Below are positions 15,347-24,408 of a stretch of DNA of 64,000 bases, one piece after another. Made by a program: the position numbers and the translations under genes. This stretch comes from Streptomyces sp. A3M-1-3 (GTDB taxonomy: Bacteria > Actinomycetota > Actinomycetes > Streptomycetales > Streptomycetaceae): positions 246,741 to 310,740 of the forward strand of contig NZ_JANAVP010000004.1 in assembly GCF_024213665.1 (NCBI RefSeq). The letters are read 5' to 3'. Every line of letters begins with the position of its first letter. Position 1 is the stretch's first letter. The notes beneath the pieces were generated by a model. The model was not told the DNA's origin. It did no database searches and saw only the letters and a program-made list of their open reading frames with translations.

Positions 15347-16853
15347 GTTCGCCGTCCAGTGCCGCGAGTTGTACGGTCTGGAGTGCCCGCCGTACTGGGG
15401 TACGCCGCGCCGGCCGGACTTCCCCACGCTGGGTGGCAAGGCCGCGAAAGTGATGGAGGCGCTCGGCTACCCGCCGATGCCGTGGCAGCGGTACGTCCTG
15501 GATGTGGCGCTGGAAATCGACCCCGAGACGGGCCTGTTCGCGCATCGCGAGGTGGGTCTGTCGGTGCCGCGGCAGCAGGGGAAGACGCAGCAGATCCTTG
15601 GGCTGATGGTGCATCGGTGCATGGCGCTGGAGCGGCAGAACGTGGTGTACGCGGCGCAGACCCGCAACGACGCGCGCAAGCGGTGGGAGGACGAGTTCCT
15701 CGTCACCCTCGACGACTCCAGCCTGTCCGGGCGATACAGGACCCGGAAGAGCAATGGCAACGAGGCGATCCTGTTCACCGCGAAGCGGTCCCGGCTGGGC
15801 ATCACGTCGAACACCGAGAAGGCCGGCCACGGCCCGCCGCTCGATTTGGGCGTCATCGATGAGGCGTTCGCGCACGAGGACGACCGTTTGGAGCAGGCGT
15901 TCTCCCCGGCGATGCTGACCCGGCCGATGGCGCAGCTGGTGTGGGCGTCGGCGGGCGGTACCGAGAAGTCGGTGTGGCTGAACAAGAAGCGGCGGGCCGG
16001 TCGCGAGATCGTCGAGCGGCTGTGGGAGACGGGCGAGCGCACAAGCGTCGCGTACTTCGAGTGGTTCGCTCCGGACCATCTGCCGCGCGATCAGCCGTCG
16101 ACGTGGCGGACGTGTCTGCCTGCGCTCGGGCACACGGTGACCGAGGCGGTCATCCGGTCCGAGCTGGAGAAGATGGCCGACGACCCGTCCGGGTTCGACC
16201 GGGCGTATCTGAACCGGACACGGAAGGCCGCGCCGCCCGAGGACCCGAACGTGCCGAAGAAGATGTGGCCGGGCCTGGTCGATAAGGCGTCGAAGCCCGG
16301 CGCGGAGCTGGCGTTCGCTGTCGATGTGTCCGCGGCGCGGGATTACGCCTCGATCGGTGTCGCCTCGGTGCGCGAGGACGGGCGCATGCACCTGGAGGTC
16401 GTCGACCGGCGGCCGGGTACGGACTGGGTGGTGCCCGCGGTGCTGCGGCTGCGCGCCCTGTGGAATCCGATCGCGGTCGCGGTCGCGTCGCGGTCGCCCG
16501 CGGCGTCTCTTGTTGATGACTTGGTCGCGGCCGGTGTGAGGGCTCCGGAGTCCAGCGACCAGCCGGCCCGCGGTGATCTGGTGATCCTGCGGGCCGGCGA
16601 TGTTCTCGAAGCGTGTGGGCAGATCGCCGACGCGATGAATCAGGGCACGGCCGTGCACATCGATCAGGCCGAGTTGACGGCCGCGGTGAACGGGGCCCGG
16701 ACCCGTCCGTCAAACGATGCGTGGACGTTGGACCGCCGGTCGTCGCCGGTGGACATTGCTCCGCTGGTGACGGTGACGCTCGCCCGGTGGGCGCTGCTGA
16801 CCCGCGGGCCGATCGTGCTCGACGACTACAACGTGCTGGATTCGGTGCTTTAG
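15303..16853 (+). CDS. Terminase large subunit
   Basis: The 516-residue ATPase-nuclease that drives DNA into the prohead. Walker A is 'VPRQQGKT' near residue 90, Walker B 'LGVIDEAFAHED' near 185, and the nuclease domain begins with 'AFAVDVSAARDYASIGV' near 340. ATG 15303 overlaps the small subunit gene in another frame. Size and motif order are normal for an HK97-type packaging motor. Confidence 0.92.
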   Translation: MTTMTDSAIWVPPTEFAVQCRELYGLECPPYWGTPRRPDFPTLGGKAAKVMEALGYPPMPWQRYVLDVALEIDPETGLFAHREVGLSVPRQQGKTQQILGLMVHRCMALERQNVVYAAQTRNDARKRWEDEFLVTLDDSSLSGRYRTRKSNGNEAILFTAKRSRLGITSNTEKAGHGPPLDLGVIDEAFAHEDDRLEQAFSPAMLTRPMAQLVWASAGGTEKSVWLNKKRRAGREIVERLWETGERTSVAYFEWFAPDHLPRDQPSTWRTCLPALGHTVTEAVIRSELEKMADDPSGFDRAYLNRTRKAAPPEDPNVPKKMWPGLVDKASKPGAELAFAVDVSAARDYASIGVASVREDGRMHLEVVDRRPGTDWVVPAVLRLRALWNPIAVAVASRSPAASLVDDLVAAGVRAPESSDQPARGDLVILRAGDVLEACGQIADAMNQGTAVHIDQAELTAAVNGARTRPSNDAWTLDRRSSPVDIAPLVTVTLARWALLTRGPIVLDDYNVLDSVL

Positions 16854-16923
16854 CGCCGAATCAAAAGGCTCGGCGGTGCGTGAACACCCCGAGCCGTGGA
16901 CGACACCGTGAAGGGGTGCCGAC

Positions 16924-17394
16924 ATGGAGAAGGTTACTGTCCGAGTCTGCTGTGCAGTCTGTGGCGTGGATGCGGAACGCGAAGTCACCTGGGTGCACAA
17001 GCACCGCGTGAAGTTCTGCTCCACCCGTTGTTGCAACATCGACCGTGGAAGGCGTGCCCGCTCTCGGAGCCGTAAGCCGAAGGCGACCCTGGAGGAGCGC
17101 CTCCGCAGCCGCTTGGCGCGTAATTCCGAGACCGGGTGCCTTGAGTGGACCGGGGCAACCCGACCCGGCGGCTACGGGGCAATACGTCTGGGTGCGCCGC
17201 AACGTAGCTCTGCGCCCACGCATCGGGTCGCCTATGAACTCTGGGTGGGCGGCATCCCCGTCGGTCTGGAACTGGACCATCTCTGCTTCAACCCAGCCTG
17301 CTGCGAGCCGAGTCACCTCGAGCCCGTGACTCATGCAGAGAACATGCGCCGAATGCGTGAACGACAGAAGCAACTTGCCGAACTCGCCCTGTGA
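16924..17394 (+). CDS. HNH homing-type endonuclease (156 aa)
   Basis: An N-terminal zinc ribbon (CCAVC ... CSTRCC) is followed by 'GCLEWTGA', a strand-rich middle and the nuclease core 'LELDHLCFNPACCEPSHLEPV...NMRR'. The insertion of such a gene between terminase and portal suggests a free-standing homing endonuclease. ATG 16924 follows GAAGGGGTGCCGAC. Confidence 0.85.
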   Translation: MEKVTVRVCCAVCGVDAEREVTWVHKHRVKFCSTRCCNIDRGRRARSRSRKPKATLEERLRSRLARNSETGCLEWTGATRPGGYGAIRLGAPQRSSAPTHRVAYELWVGGIPVGLELDHLCFNPACCEPSHLEPVTHAENMRRMRERQKQLAELAL

Positions 17395-17405
17395 GGAGGT
17401 CTGTG

Positions 17406-18671
17406 GTGGGCCCGACTCTTGGCCCCGATGGGGTGTGGTACCCGGGCGGCCCGCCGCCATCTGTGGGCGGGTGGCGGCGGATCGGCCGGGCGATGGCGGC
17501 GCCGTTGCGTTGGATGGCGGGTGTCAGCAAGCGGGCGATCACGTCGCTTCCGTGGATCGCGGGCGGTCCCCGCTCGGGCGCGGTGTCACCGGAGCGTGCG
17601 CTGGCCCTGATTCCGCTGTTCGCGTCGGTGCGGATCCTCGCCGACTCGATCGCGTCACTGCCGCTGCAGACGTACCGGCGTAACGGGGCGGCGCGGGAGC
17701 CGATCACGTTCGTGCCGTCGCTGCTGTTCCAGCCGGCCGCGCGGGACAACCTCTTCGAGTGGCTGCACAAGCTGGTTGTGTCGCTCACGCTGCGCGGCAA
17801 TGCCTACGGTCTCGTCACGCAGTGGGATGACTTCGGTTTCCCCACCTCGATTGAGTGGCTGAACCCGGACGAGATGTGGGTGGATGAGCTGCGGCCGACG
17901 CTGCCGGTGTTCTACTGGCAGGGCGTCGAGGTGCCGCGCGAGCAGATCGTGCACATTCCGTGGGTGGTGATGCCCGGCAGGGTGGTCGGGCTGACGCCGG
18001 TGCAGTTGTTTGCGCGGACGATCGGCGTGGGCCTGTCGGCGACCGAGTACGGGCTGTCCTGGTTCGACAACGGGGGCACTCCGCCGTGGACGATGAAGAA
18101 CTCATCGAAGACGCTGAACCCTGACGAGGCCGACGAGATCAGTGATCACCTGTCCGCGCGGGTGCGTGCCCGGAAGCCGCTGGTGTACGGCTCGGACTGG
18201 GACTTTGCCGCGCTGCAGGTGAACCCGGAGGAGTCGCAGTTCATCGAGACCATGCGGCTCAATGCGTCGCAGATCGCAGCGATCTACGGTGTGCCGCCGG
18301 AGAAGGTTGGTGGCGACACCGGCGGCTCGATGACCTACTCCACCGTCGAGTTGAACCAGCTGGACTTCGCGAACACGACCCTGCGGCCGTGGCTGGTGCG
18401 GATCGAGACCAAGCTGTCGCAGTTGATGCCCGGCCGTGAGTTCGTCCGCTTCAACGTGGACGCGATGATCCGCACCGACACGCTCACCCGCTACCAGGCG
18501 CATCAGCTGGCCCTCAACGACGGCTGGCGCAACCGGGACGAGGTGCGCGCCCTGGAGGACCTTTCGCCGCTGCCCGACGGGCAGGGGCAGCCGTACCTGC
18601 CCGTCGCGATGCTCGCGGCGCCCCCACCGGACTCCGGCACCCCGCCGGACGACCCCAACCCCATTCAGTGA
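17406..18671 (+). CDS. Portal protein (HK97 family)
   Basis: GTG 17406 is chosen since AGGAGGT at 17,394-17,400 is best spaced for it; GTG 17403 and 17391 are in frame. The protein shows phage portal family features: 'ASVRILADSIASLPLQTYR', 'GNAYGLV', 'VVGLTPVQLF', 'GVPPEKVGG' and 'NQLDFANTTLRPWL'. It forms the ring through which DNA enters the head. Next to terminase and protease as expected. Confidence 0.9.
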   Translation: MGPTLGPDGVWYPGGPPPSVGGWRRIGRAMAAPLRWMAGVSKRAITSLPWIAGGPRSGAVSPERALALIPLFASVRILADSIASLPLQTYRRNGAAREPITFVPSLLFQPAARDNLFEWLHKLVVSLTLRGNAYGLVTQWDDFGFPTSIEWLNPDEMWVDELRPTLPVFYWQGVEVPREQIVHIPWVVMPGRVVGLTPVQLFARTIGVGLSATEYGLSWFDNGGTPPWTMKNSSKTLNPDEADEISDHLSARVRARKPLVYGSDWDFAALQVNPEESQFIETMRLNASQIAAIYGVPPEKVGGDTGGSMTYSTVELNQLDFANTTLRPWLVRIETKLSQLMPGREFVRFNVDAMIRTDTLTRYQAHQLALNDGWRNRDEVRALEDLSPLPDGQGQPYLPVAMLAAPPPDSGTPPDDPNPIQ

Positions 18672-18682
18672 GGAGGCCGACC

Positions 18683-19342
18683 GTGGCCGACCTGGAGAGG
18701 CGCTACACCGCGGTGCCCGTCGAGCTGCGGGCAGCCCAGGAGCAGCGCACCATCAACGGATACGCGTCCGTCTTCAACCGCGAATCGTCCAACCTCGGCG
18801 GGTTCGTCGAGGTCGTCGACGCCCGCGCCTTCAACAAGAGCAGGGGCGACGGCTGGCCGGACGTCATTGCCCGCTACAACCACGACGACAACATGCTCCT
18901 GGGGACCGTGGCCGGCGGCACGCTCCGGCTCCAGGTCGACGACACGGGCCTGATGTACGACGTGGATCCGCCGCAGGCCCGGGCGGACATCCTCGAACTC
19001 GTATCCCGCGGCGACGTCCGCAAGTCCAGCTTCGCGTTCCGCACGGTCGAAGACGACTGGGGTATGACCGACCAGGGGTTCCCCAAGCGGACGCTCCTCG
19101 CGGCGCAGCTGGTCGACGTCGCCCCGGTCAACATCCCCGCCTACCCCGACAGCACGGCCGGCCTGCGGTCCCTCGCGGCCCACGTCGGTGTCGAGTTCGA
19201 GGAAGTACGCGCGCTGGCGCAGCAGGACGAGCTGCGGAAGCTGTTCCGCCGCACAGACGGCCCCGGCCCGGCGAAGCCCAAGACGCTGGGTGCAGCCGCG
19301 CGTATGGCACTGCTGGCACGGCGGGAGTCCCCGCACCTCTGA
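18683..19342 (+). CDS. Prohead maturation protease (HK97 U35-like)
   Basis: GTG 18683 follows AGGAGG by six bases; an earlier GTG at 18,668 overlaps the portal stop. The serine-protease core is visible: 'INGYASVFN', 'ARYNHDDNMLLG' (catalytic His) and 'GDVRKSSFAF' (catalytic Ser), then 'VDVAPVNIPAYPDS'. It cleaves the scaffold part of the capsid protein. Confidence 0.9.
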   Translation: MADLERRYTAVPVELRAAQEQRTINGYASVFNRESSNLGGFVEVVDARAFNKSRGDGWPDVIARYNHDDNMLLGTVAGGTLRLQVDDTGLMYDVDPPQARADILELVSRGDVRKSSFAFRTVEDDWGMTDQGFPKRTLLAAQLVDVAPVNIPAYPDSTAGLRSLAAHVGVEFEEVRALAQQDELRKLFRRTDGPGPAKPKTLGAAARMALLARRESPHL

Positions 19343-19350
19343 TCCACCGG

Positions 19351-19432
19351 GGCAGGCCGACAGCCACCCCTACATCCCCGCAGGCCCGCCATCGTGCGGG
19401 CCTTTCGCATGCGAGGCAGGCCGACAGCCACC
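19351..19432. repeat. 18-bp direct repeat flanking a terminator
   Basis: GGCAGGCCGACAGCCACC occurs at 19,351-19,368 and again at 19,415-19,432. The hairpin GGCCCGCCATCGTGCGGGCC at 19,383-19,402, followed by TTTCGC, lies between. The second copy is just upstream of the capsid gene and may be part of its leader. Confidence 0.7.
19383..19408 (+). terminator. Intrinsic terminator before the capsid gene
   Basis: GC hairpin with a six-base loop followed by TTTCGC, between protease and capsid genes. It could tune capsid expression. Confidence 0.65.
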
Positions 19433-19470
19433 TCGGACCCCACCCACACCACAGTGAGGAGATCGGACCC

Positions 19471-20694
19471 ATGTCCGAGGTAGCAAAGACCCTTTCCGAG
19501 CGTAGGGCTCGCGTTTGGGAGCAGGCCAAGGCGCTCGCTGACGCGGCGGCCGACGAGAACCGCACCTTCTCCGGCGAGGAGGAGTCGACGTGGCAGTCCC
19601 TGAACGCGGAGCTCGACGCACTGGACAAGCGCATCAAGGCCGTCATCGACGGTGAGCAGCGCGCGAAGGACGCCGAGGACTCGATGGCCAAGCTGCGCGG
19701 CGAGCAGCGTAAGCAGGACGGGGGCGGGCAGCGTCCGGGGCTCGGTTCGGAGGAGCTGCGGGCGTTCGTCCGCGGTGAGGGCGGACGTCACTTCGACGTC
19801 ATGCCGTCCGGCCCGGTCAACTACCGTGATCTGACCAAGGGTTCGGCGACTGCTGGCGGCAACACGGTGCCCACCTCGTTCTACGAGCGGCTGATGGCGC
19901 ATCTGATTGAGTCGTCCGCGATCCTGCAGACCGGGCCGACGGTGCTGAACACCAGCTCGGGCGAGCAGATCCAGATCCCGAAGACGACCGCGCACTCGAC
20001 TGCGGCGATCACTACCGAGGGCAGCACGATCACCGAGTCGGATCCGGCGTTCGGTCAGGTCACTCTCGGCGCGTTCAAGTACGGCACGATCATCCAGGTG
20101 TCCCGTGAGCTCCTCACCGACACCGGTGTGGACCTGGAGGGCTACCTGTCCATGCAGGCCGGCCGTGCGATCGGCAACGCGTTCGGCGCGCACATGGTCA
20201 CGGGCACCGGCACCGGCCAGCCGCGCGGCATCGTGACGGACGCGACCGTCGGCAAGACCGGCGCTACCGCGGGCGGCCTGATCACGGCGGACGATCTGAT
20301 CGATCTGCAGTACTCGGTCATCGCCCCGTACCGGGCGTCGTCCTCGTGCTTCTGGGTGGTCAAGGACGCGACGCTGGGCGCGATTCGCAAGCTGAAGGGT
20401 TCGGACGGTCAGTACATCTGGCAGCCGTCGCTTGTGGCGAGCGCGCCGGACCTGCTGCTCGGAAAGCCGATCGTCACTGACCCGAACGTCGCGGGCGTCG
20501 CCACCACCGCCAAGTCGGTCGTCTTCGGCGACATGTCGCAGTACTTCGTGCGCATGGCCGGCGGCGTCCGTTTCGAGCGGTCGGACGACTTTGCGTTCAA
20601 CTCGGACCTGGTGACCTTCCGGGCGCTGCTGCGCGCGGATGCTGCCCTGGTCGACCTGACCGGCGCGGTGAAGGTCTTCCAGGGCGCCGTGTAA
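19471..20694 (+). CDS. Major capsid protein (HK97 fold)
   Basis: The 407-residue product has an N-terminal coiled-coil delta/scaffold region (about 1-100) and an HK97-type body with 'ATAGGNTVPTSFYERL', 'FKYGTIIQVSRELLTD', 'GTGTGQPRGIV' and a C-terminal 'VRFERSDDFAFNSDLVTFRALLRAD'. ATG 19471 follows GAGGAGATCGGACCC. It follows its protease, the usual order. Confidence 0.92.
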   Translation: MSEVAKTLSERRARVWEQAKALADAAADENRTFSGEEESTWQSLNAELDALDKRIKAVIDGEQRAKDAEDSMAKLRGEQRKQDGGGQRPGLGSEELRAFVRGEGGRHFDVMPSGPVNYRDLTKGSATAGGNTVPTSFYERLMAHLIESSAILQTGPTVLNTSSGEQIQIPKTTAHSTAAITTEGSTITESDPAFGQVTLGAFKYGTIIQVSRELLTDTGVDLEGYLSMQAGRAIGNAFGAHMVTGTGTGQPRGIVTDATVGKTGATAGGLITADDLIDLQYSVIAPYRASSSCFWVVKDATLGAIRKLKGSDGQYIWQPSLVASAPDLLLGKPIVTDPNVAGVATTAKSVVFGDMSQYFVRMAGGVRFERSDDFAFNSDLVTFRALLRADAALVDLTGAVKVFQGAV

Positions 20695-20706
20695 CCCGTT
20701 CCCAGC

Positions 20707-20738
20707 CCGGCCGCAGTGGAGGGCTGCTGCGGCCGGGC
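20707..20738 (+). terminator. Terminator after the capsid gene
   Basis: Arms CCCGGCCGCAG and CTGCGGCCGGG around a short loop, directly after the capsid stop. Probably limits read-through from the highly expressed capsid gene. Confidence 0.6.
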
Positions 20739-20757
20739 CTACCCACAGGAGGAACTC

Positions 20758-20934
20758 ATGCCCGAACCGAAGGTGTTCGACGAGGACACCAACGCGTGGA
20801 CCCACGGTGCGGCGATCGCCGACCCCGCCTCGCCAGGTGCCGCCTACGCGCAGGCCGAGGCGGTTGCCGTTCGAAATGCGGTCGTCGCGATCTTGGCCGC
20901 GATGCGCAGCGCCGGACTCATCGCTCAGGACTGA
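20758..20934 (+). CDS. Small head-associated protein (58 aa)
   Basis: ATG 20758 follows AGGAGGAACTC. Ala-rich, one C-terminal helix. The place right after the capsid gene suits a decoration or fiber-type head protein; no family recognised. Confidence 0.55.
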   Translation: MPEPKVFDEDTNAWTHGAAIADPASPGAAYAQAEAVAVRNAVVAILAAMRSAGLIAQD

Positions 20935-20947
20935 CCAGGAGGGTCAC

Positions 20948-21202
20948 ATGAAGATCCGCATGCTGGTCGCGATGTCCGGCACCCGCAACGGCCAGGAGTG
21001 GCCCGCGCGCGGCGAGGTCGCCGACCTGCCGACCGCCGAGGCCGCTCACCTCGTGGCCTCCGGCGTCGCCGAGGAAGTTGTCGGCGAGGGCGATGTGGAA
21101 ACCGCGACCGCGCCACCGGCCGAGACCGCGGCGCCCACGGAGAAGCGGCGCGGCCGCCCCAAGCTGCCGCGTGACGCCGACGGCAACGTCATCAGGGAGT
21201 GA
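20948..21202 (+). CDS. Small head-region protein with AT-hook-like tail (84 aa)
   Basis: A compact N-terminal domain ('MKIRMLVAMSGTRNG') is followed by an Ala/Glu linker and 'KRRGRPKLPRD', which resembles an AT-hook. ATG 20948 follows AGGAGGGTCAC. Likely structural or capsid-DNA contact; unproven. Confidence 0.6.
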   Translation: MKIRMLVAMSGTRNGQEWPARGEVADLPTAEAAHLVASGVAEEVVGEGDVETATAPPAETAAPTEKRRGRPKLPRDADGNVIRE

Positions 21203-21208
21203 GCCGAG

Positions 21209-21805
21209 GTGGCCAACGAGTACGCCGATCTGGCCACGCTGAAGCTGTCACTCGGCGTCGAGCCCGGCGACATCACCCGGGACACGCTGCTGAACAAGGC
21301 GCTCACGGCCGCGTCCCGCAGCATCGACGCGAGCACCGGCCGCCGCTTCTACCTCGACGCCACCGGCACCGCGCGCACGTACAACCCCAACGGGCGGGTG
21401 GTGTGCGACGAGGCGGGTGTGCGGCTGCTGGTGGACGACATCGGTACTGCGGCCGGCCTTGTTGTGGAAACCGGGTCCGCCGGGGCGTTCACCGCGGTCA
21501 CCGACTACGAGACGACGCCGGACAACGCGCTGGTGCGTGGACGGCCCGTCACCGGCCTGCTGCGCACCGCCGTGGGCTGGGGCGCGGGAGCCACGCGCGT
21601 GAGGATCACCGCCCGCTGGGGCTGGCCTGTGGTGCCCACCGAGGTTGAGCAGGCCACCGTGATTCAGGCCAGTCGGCTGTACAAGCGCAAGGACAGCCCG
21701 GAGGGCGTCACCGGCTCCGCTGAGTGGGGCGTGGTGCGGCTGTCCCGCCGGGACCCGGACGTGTGGGCGCTCATCGAGCACTTCGTACTACCTGGCTTCG
21801 GATAG
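21209..21805 (+). CDS. Head-tail connector protein (gp6-like)
   Basis: The 198-residue product opens with 'YADLATLKLSLGV', followed by 'ALTAASRSIDASTGRRFY' and later 'WGWPVVPTEVEQATVIQASRLYKR'. This is the pattern of HK97 gp6-type connectors, which form the ring below the portal. GTG start. Confidence 0.75.
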   Translation: MANEYADLATLKLSLGVEPGDITRDTLLNKALTAASRSIDASTGRRFYLDATGTARTYNPNGRVVCDEAGVRLLVDDIGTAAGLVVETGSAGAFTAVTDYETTPDNALVRGRPVTGLLRTAVGWGAGATRVRITARWGWPVVPTEVEQATVIQASRLYKRKDSPEGVTGSAEWGVVRLSRRDPDVWALIEHFVLPGFG

Positions 21806-21813
21806 GAGGCGAC

Positions 21814-22263
21814 GTGCAGATCTCGGCGGTACGTGACGCGATTGCGACAGCGGCCCGGGCAGTGGTCCTGCCGGTCGGAATCCCCAAGCTGACGTGCACC
21901 GGCTATGCGCCGGACGCCGTCACCGTGCCCCACTTCTACGTCGGGGACTACTCGGTGAACTTCGACAAGGCGATGCGCCGCTCGCTGGACGAGGTGGAGT
22001 TCACGTGCGCCGTGCTGGTCAGCCGGTCGGACGACCTCTCGGGACAGAAGGTGCTGGACGGCCTGCTGTCCGGAGGCGGAACGGGCTCGCTGAAAGCCGC
22101 GGTCGAGGCGGCCCGCGGGGCGCCCGGGCAGTTCGCGCTCGGCGGCGCAGCCCACGACCTGCACGTCATGCGAGTGCAGAGCTACCGGTGGTACGAGCAC
22201 GCCGGAACTCAATACCTGGGCGCGGAACTCGTCATCAAGGTCATCGGAGAGGGGAGCACCTGA
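21814..22263 (+). CDS. Head closure/neck protein (149 aa)
   Basis: GTG 21814 follows GGAGGCGAC. Beta-rich protein in the place where head-closure or tail-terminator proteins are encoded. No motif is decisive. Confidence 0.55.
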   Translation: MQISAVRDAIATAARAVVLPVGIPKLTCTGYAPDAVTVPHFYVGDYSVNFDKAMRRSLDEVEFTCAVLVSRSDDLSGQKVLDGLLSGGGTGSLKAAVEAARGAPGQFALGGAAHDLHVMRVQSYRWYEHAGTQYLGAELVIKVIGEGST

Positions 22264-22264
22264 C

Positions 22265-22999
22265 ATGGCCAAGTTCATCCTGCTCAATGTGCGTCTGTTC
22301 GCCGTCGGCGCGGACCTCACCGGCGCCTCCAACAAGATCGAACTGTCGGCGGAGATCGAAGACAAGGACGCCACCAACTACCTCTCGAACGGCTGGAAGG
22401 AAGTCCTCGGCGGCCTCGGCTCGGCGGAGATCGCAGGCGAGGGCCAGTGGGAGGCCGGCGACCCGGGCCTGGTCGACAACGCATCGTGGTCGCAGCTCGG
22501 CGGGGTCGGCCCGTGGACGGTGTGCCCGGCGAACGCCGCGGTGGCCGACCTGGCGTACTTCACGTCCGCGCTGCGCTCCGACTACAAGCAGGGTGACGCG
22601 GTCGGCGAGGTCGCGCCCTGGTCCGGTACCGCGAAGTCCGCGTGGCCGCTGGTGCGCGGGCAGGTCGGGCACCCGCCCGGTACGGCCCGTACTGCGTCGG
22701 GTACGGGCACCGCGGTGAACCTCGGCGTCGTGCCGACGGGCAAGCGGCTGTATGCCGCGCTGCACGTCCTGTCGGTGGCCGGCACAACGCCGTCCATCAC
22801 GGCCCGCGTCGAGTCTGACACGGACTCCGGCTTCGCCTCGCCGACCACGCAGCTCACGTTCGCTGCGGCGTCCGCGGCCGGCGGGGAGATCCTCCGCACG
22901 TCCGGCACGGCAATCGCCGACAGCTGGTTCCGCACGGCCTGGACGATCACCGGCACCACACCCTCGTTCATGTTCGCGAGCGCCCTCGGCGTGCGGTAG
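22265..22999 (+). CDS. Tail tube protein, first paralogue (244 aa)
   Basis: The N-terminal part ('MAKFILLNVRLFAVGADLTG', 'AEIEDKDATNYLSNGWKEVLGG') closely matches the next gene. The C-terminal part adds an Ig-like strand-rich extension with Thr/Ser/Ala richness. Probably a tube subunit with a surface domain. Confidence 0.7.
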   Translation: MAKFILLNVRLFAVGADLTGASNKIELSAEIEDKDATNYLSNGWKEVLGGLGSAEIAGEGQWEAGDPGLVDNASWSQLGGVGPWTVCPANAAVADLAYFTSALRSDYKQGDAVGEVAPWSGTAKSAWPLVRGQVGHPPGTARTASGTGTAVNLGVVPTGKRLYAALHVLSVAGTTPSITARVESDTDSGFASPTTQLTFAAASAAGGEILRTSGTAIADSWFRTAWTITGTTPSFMFASALGVR

Positions 23000-23075
23000 T
23001 CGCGCCCACCGTTCCGCGCAGCCCGAGGTCTTCCGACGCCGGGCCGATCCTCATGCCCAGAAAGGGGTATCCCCC

Positions 23076-23486
23076 ATGGCCAAGATGATTCTGTTGGCCC
23101 AATTCCTCAGCCTCAACGGCGTCGACATGTCGGAGTACACCCGCAAGGCCGAGTTCTCGGTCGAGGTCGAAGACAAGGACATCACCACCTACAGCTCGCT
23201 GGGTTGGAAGGCCGTCCTCGGCGCCCTCAAGTCCGGAGAGCTCGGACTCGAGTTTCTCCAGGACGTGGCCGCAACCAAGATCGACAGCATTATGTGGCCG
23301 CTGCTCGGCACCGTCGTCCCCTTCGAGATCCGAGCGGACCAGGCCGCGGTCGGTGCCTCGAACCCCAAGTACACCGGTAGCGTGCTCATCAAGGGCTGGA
23401 ACCCGATCGAGGGCGGCATCGGTGACGAGGCGTCGGTGTCGGTTAGCTACCCCACCTCCGGGGCCGTAGTGAGGGCAACAGCCTGA
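23076..23486 (+). CDS. Tail tube protein, second paralogue (136 aa)
   Basis: Shares the core 'EVEDKDITTYSSLGWKAVLG' with the preceding gene but lacks the long C-terminal extension. ATG 23076 follows AAAGGGGTATCCCCC. Two tube paralogues may give a major and a decorated or minor form. Confidence 0.7.
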   Translation: MAKMILLAQFLSLNGVDMSEYTRKAEFSVEVEDKDITTYSSLGWKAVLGALKSGELGLEFLQDVAATKIDSIMWPLLGTVVPFEIRADQAAVGASNPKYTGSVLIKGWNPIEGGIGDEASVSVSYPTSGAVVRATA

Positions 23487-23992
23487 TGGCCGGCGGCCCG
23501 CCGTTCGATCTGCAGGTCACGCATGAAGGCCTCGACGCACTGGTCCGCGCCATCCGCGCCGAGGAGGACGGCAAGGCCCTGCGCAAGGACCTCGCGAAGA
23601 ACATGCGTGACGCCCTGCGCCCCGGCGCAGCCGCCGCCAAGTCCTCGATCATGGCCATGGGGTCAGCCGGCACCGGCACGGGGCCCGGGCTCCGGAGCAG
23701 CATCGCGAAGAAGATCCGGCCCGAGGTCAAACTCGGCGGCCGCTGGAGCGGAGCGAGGGTCAAGGCCTTCAAGACGCCCGGGCTCCGCGGTTTCGCCAAC
23801 GCGGCCAAGCGGACCAACAGGCGCAGCGGCGGGTGGCGAACCCTCTCCTACGGCAAAGAGCCGTGGCGTACCCAGCACGGCAAGCAGAACTGGTTCGACG
23901 AGAGCTTCACCAACGACGCGGACCAATACCGCCAGGCCGTCCATGAAGCAATGGAAACGATGGCCGCGCGCATCGCGTCGCGGGCCGAGTAG
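23486..23992 (+). CDS. HK97 gp10-like neck/tail component (168 aa)
   Basis: Basic protein with 'LRKDLAKNMRDALRPG', 'MGSAGTGTGPGLRSSIAKKI' and a C-terminal 'NWFDESFTNDADQYRQAVHEAM', similar in layout to gp10-type tail-completion proteins. Its start overlaps the previous stop. Confidence 0.65.
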   Translation: MAGGPPFDLQVTHEGLDALVRAIRAEEDGKALRKDLAKNMRDALRPGAAAAKSSIMAMGSAGTGTGPGLRSSIAKKIRPEVKLGGRWSGARVKAFKTPGLRGFANAAKRTNRRSGGWRTLSYGKEPWRTQHGKQNWFDESFTNDADQYRQAVHEAMETMAARIASRAE

Positions 23993-24000
23993 GGAGCGCA

Positions 24001-24408
24001 ATGTACCTGGTCTACAAGCCCGGTGAGGGCGACGCGCAGCGGTGGCTTTACGACCCGAAGAAGCTGATGTCCGTCGAGCGGGAGATGCTCGAGCGCCGGA
24101 CGGAGCGCAACTTCAGCGAGTTCACTACCGACGTGCTGAAGGGCAACAGTCGGTGCCGCAGGGCACTGCTGTTCATGTACCTCAAGCGTGAACACCCCAC
24201 GACGCGGTACGAGGACGTCGACTTCGCCTGGGGCGAGCTGGAGTTGGAGTACACGCGGGGTGAGTTGCTGCAGCTGCGGGAGATGGTCTCCGAGAACATG
24301 ACCGGCGACCAGCTGGCCGGCGCGCTGGAGCAGTTGGACGCGCAGATCGCCGAGGCCTACGACGACACCGAGACCGAGGGAAAAGCGGAGCTGCCGATCG
24401 CCGGCTGA
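24001..24408 (+). CDS. Tail assembly chaperone, short form (gpG-like)
   Basis: 135-residue helical acidic protein upstream of the tape measure gene, the invariant place of tail chaperones. The last codons contain the slippery heptamer at 24,378-24,384, so a fraction of ribosomes should continue in the -1 frame. Confidence 0.75.
   Translation: MYLVYKPGEGDAQRWLYDPKKLMSVEREMLERRTERNFSEFTTDVLKGNSRCRRALLFMYLKREHPTTRYEDVDFAWGELELEYTRGELLQLREMVSENMTGDQLAGALEQLDAQIAEAYDDTETEGKAELPIAG

Noticed and set aside
15249..16658. 469-residue minus-strand frame opposite the terminase
   Set aside because: Antisense shadow of a clear terminase gene; composition driven by GC-rich third positions.
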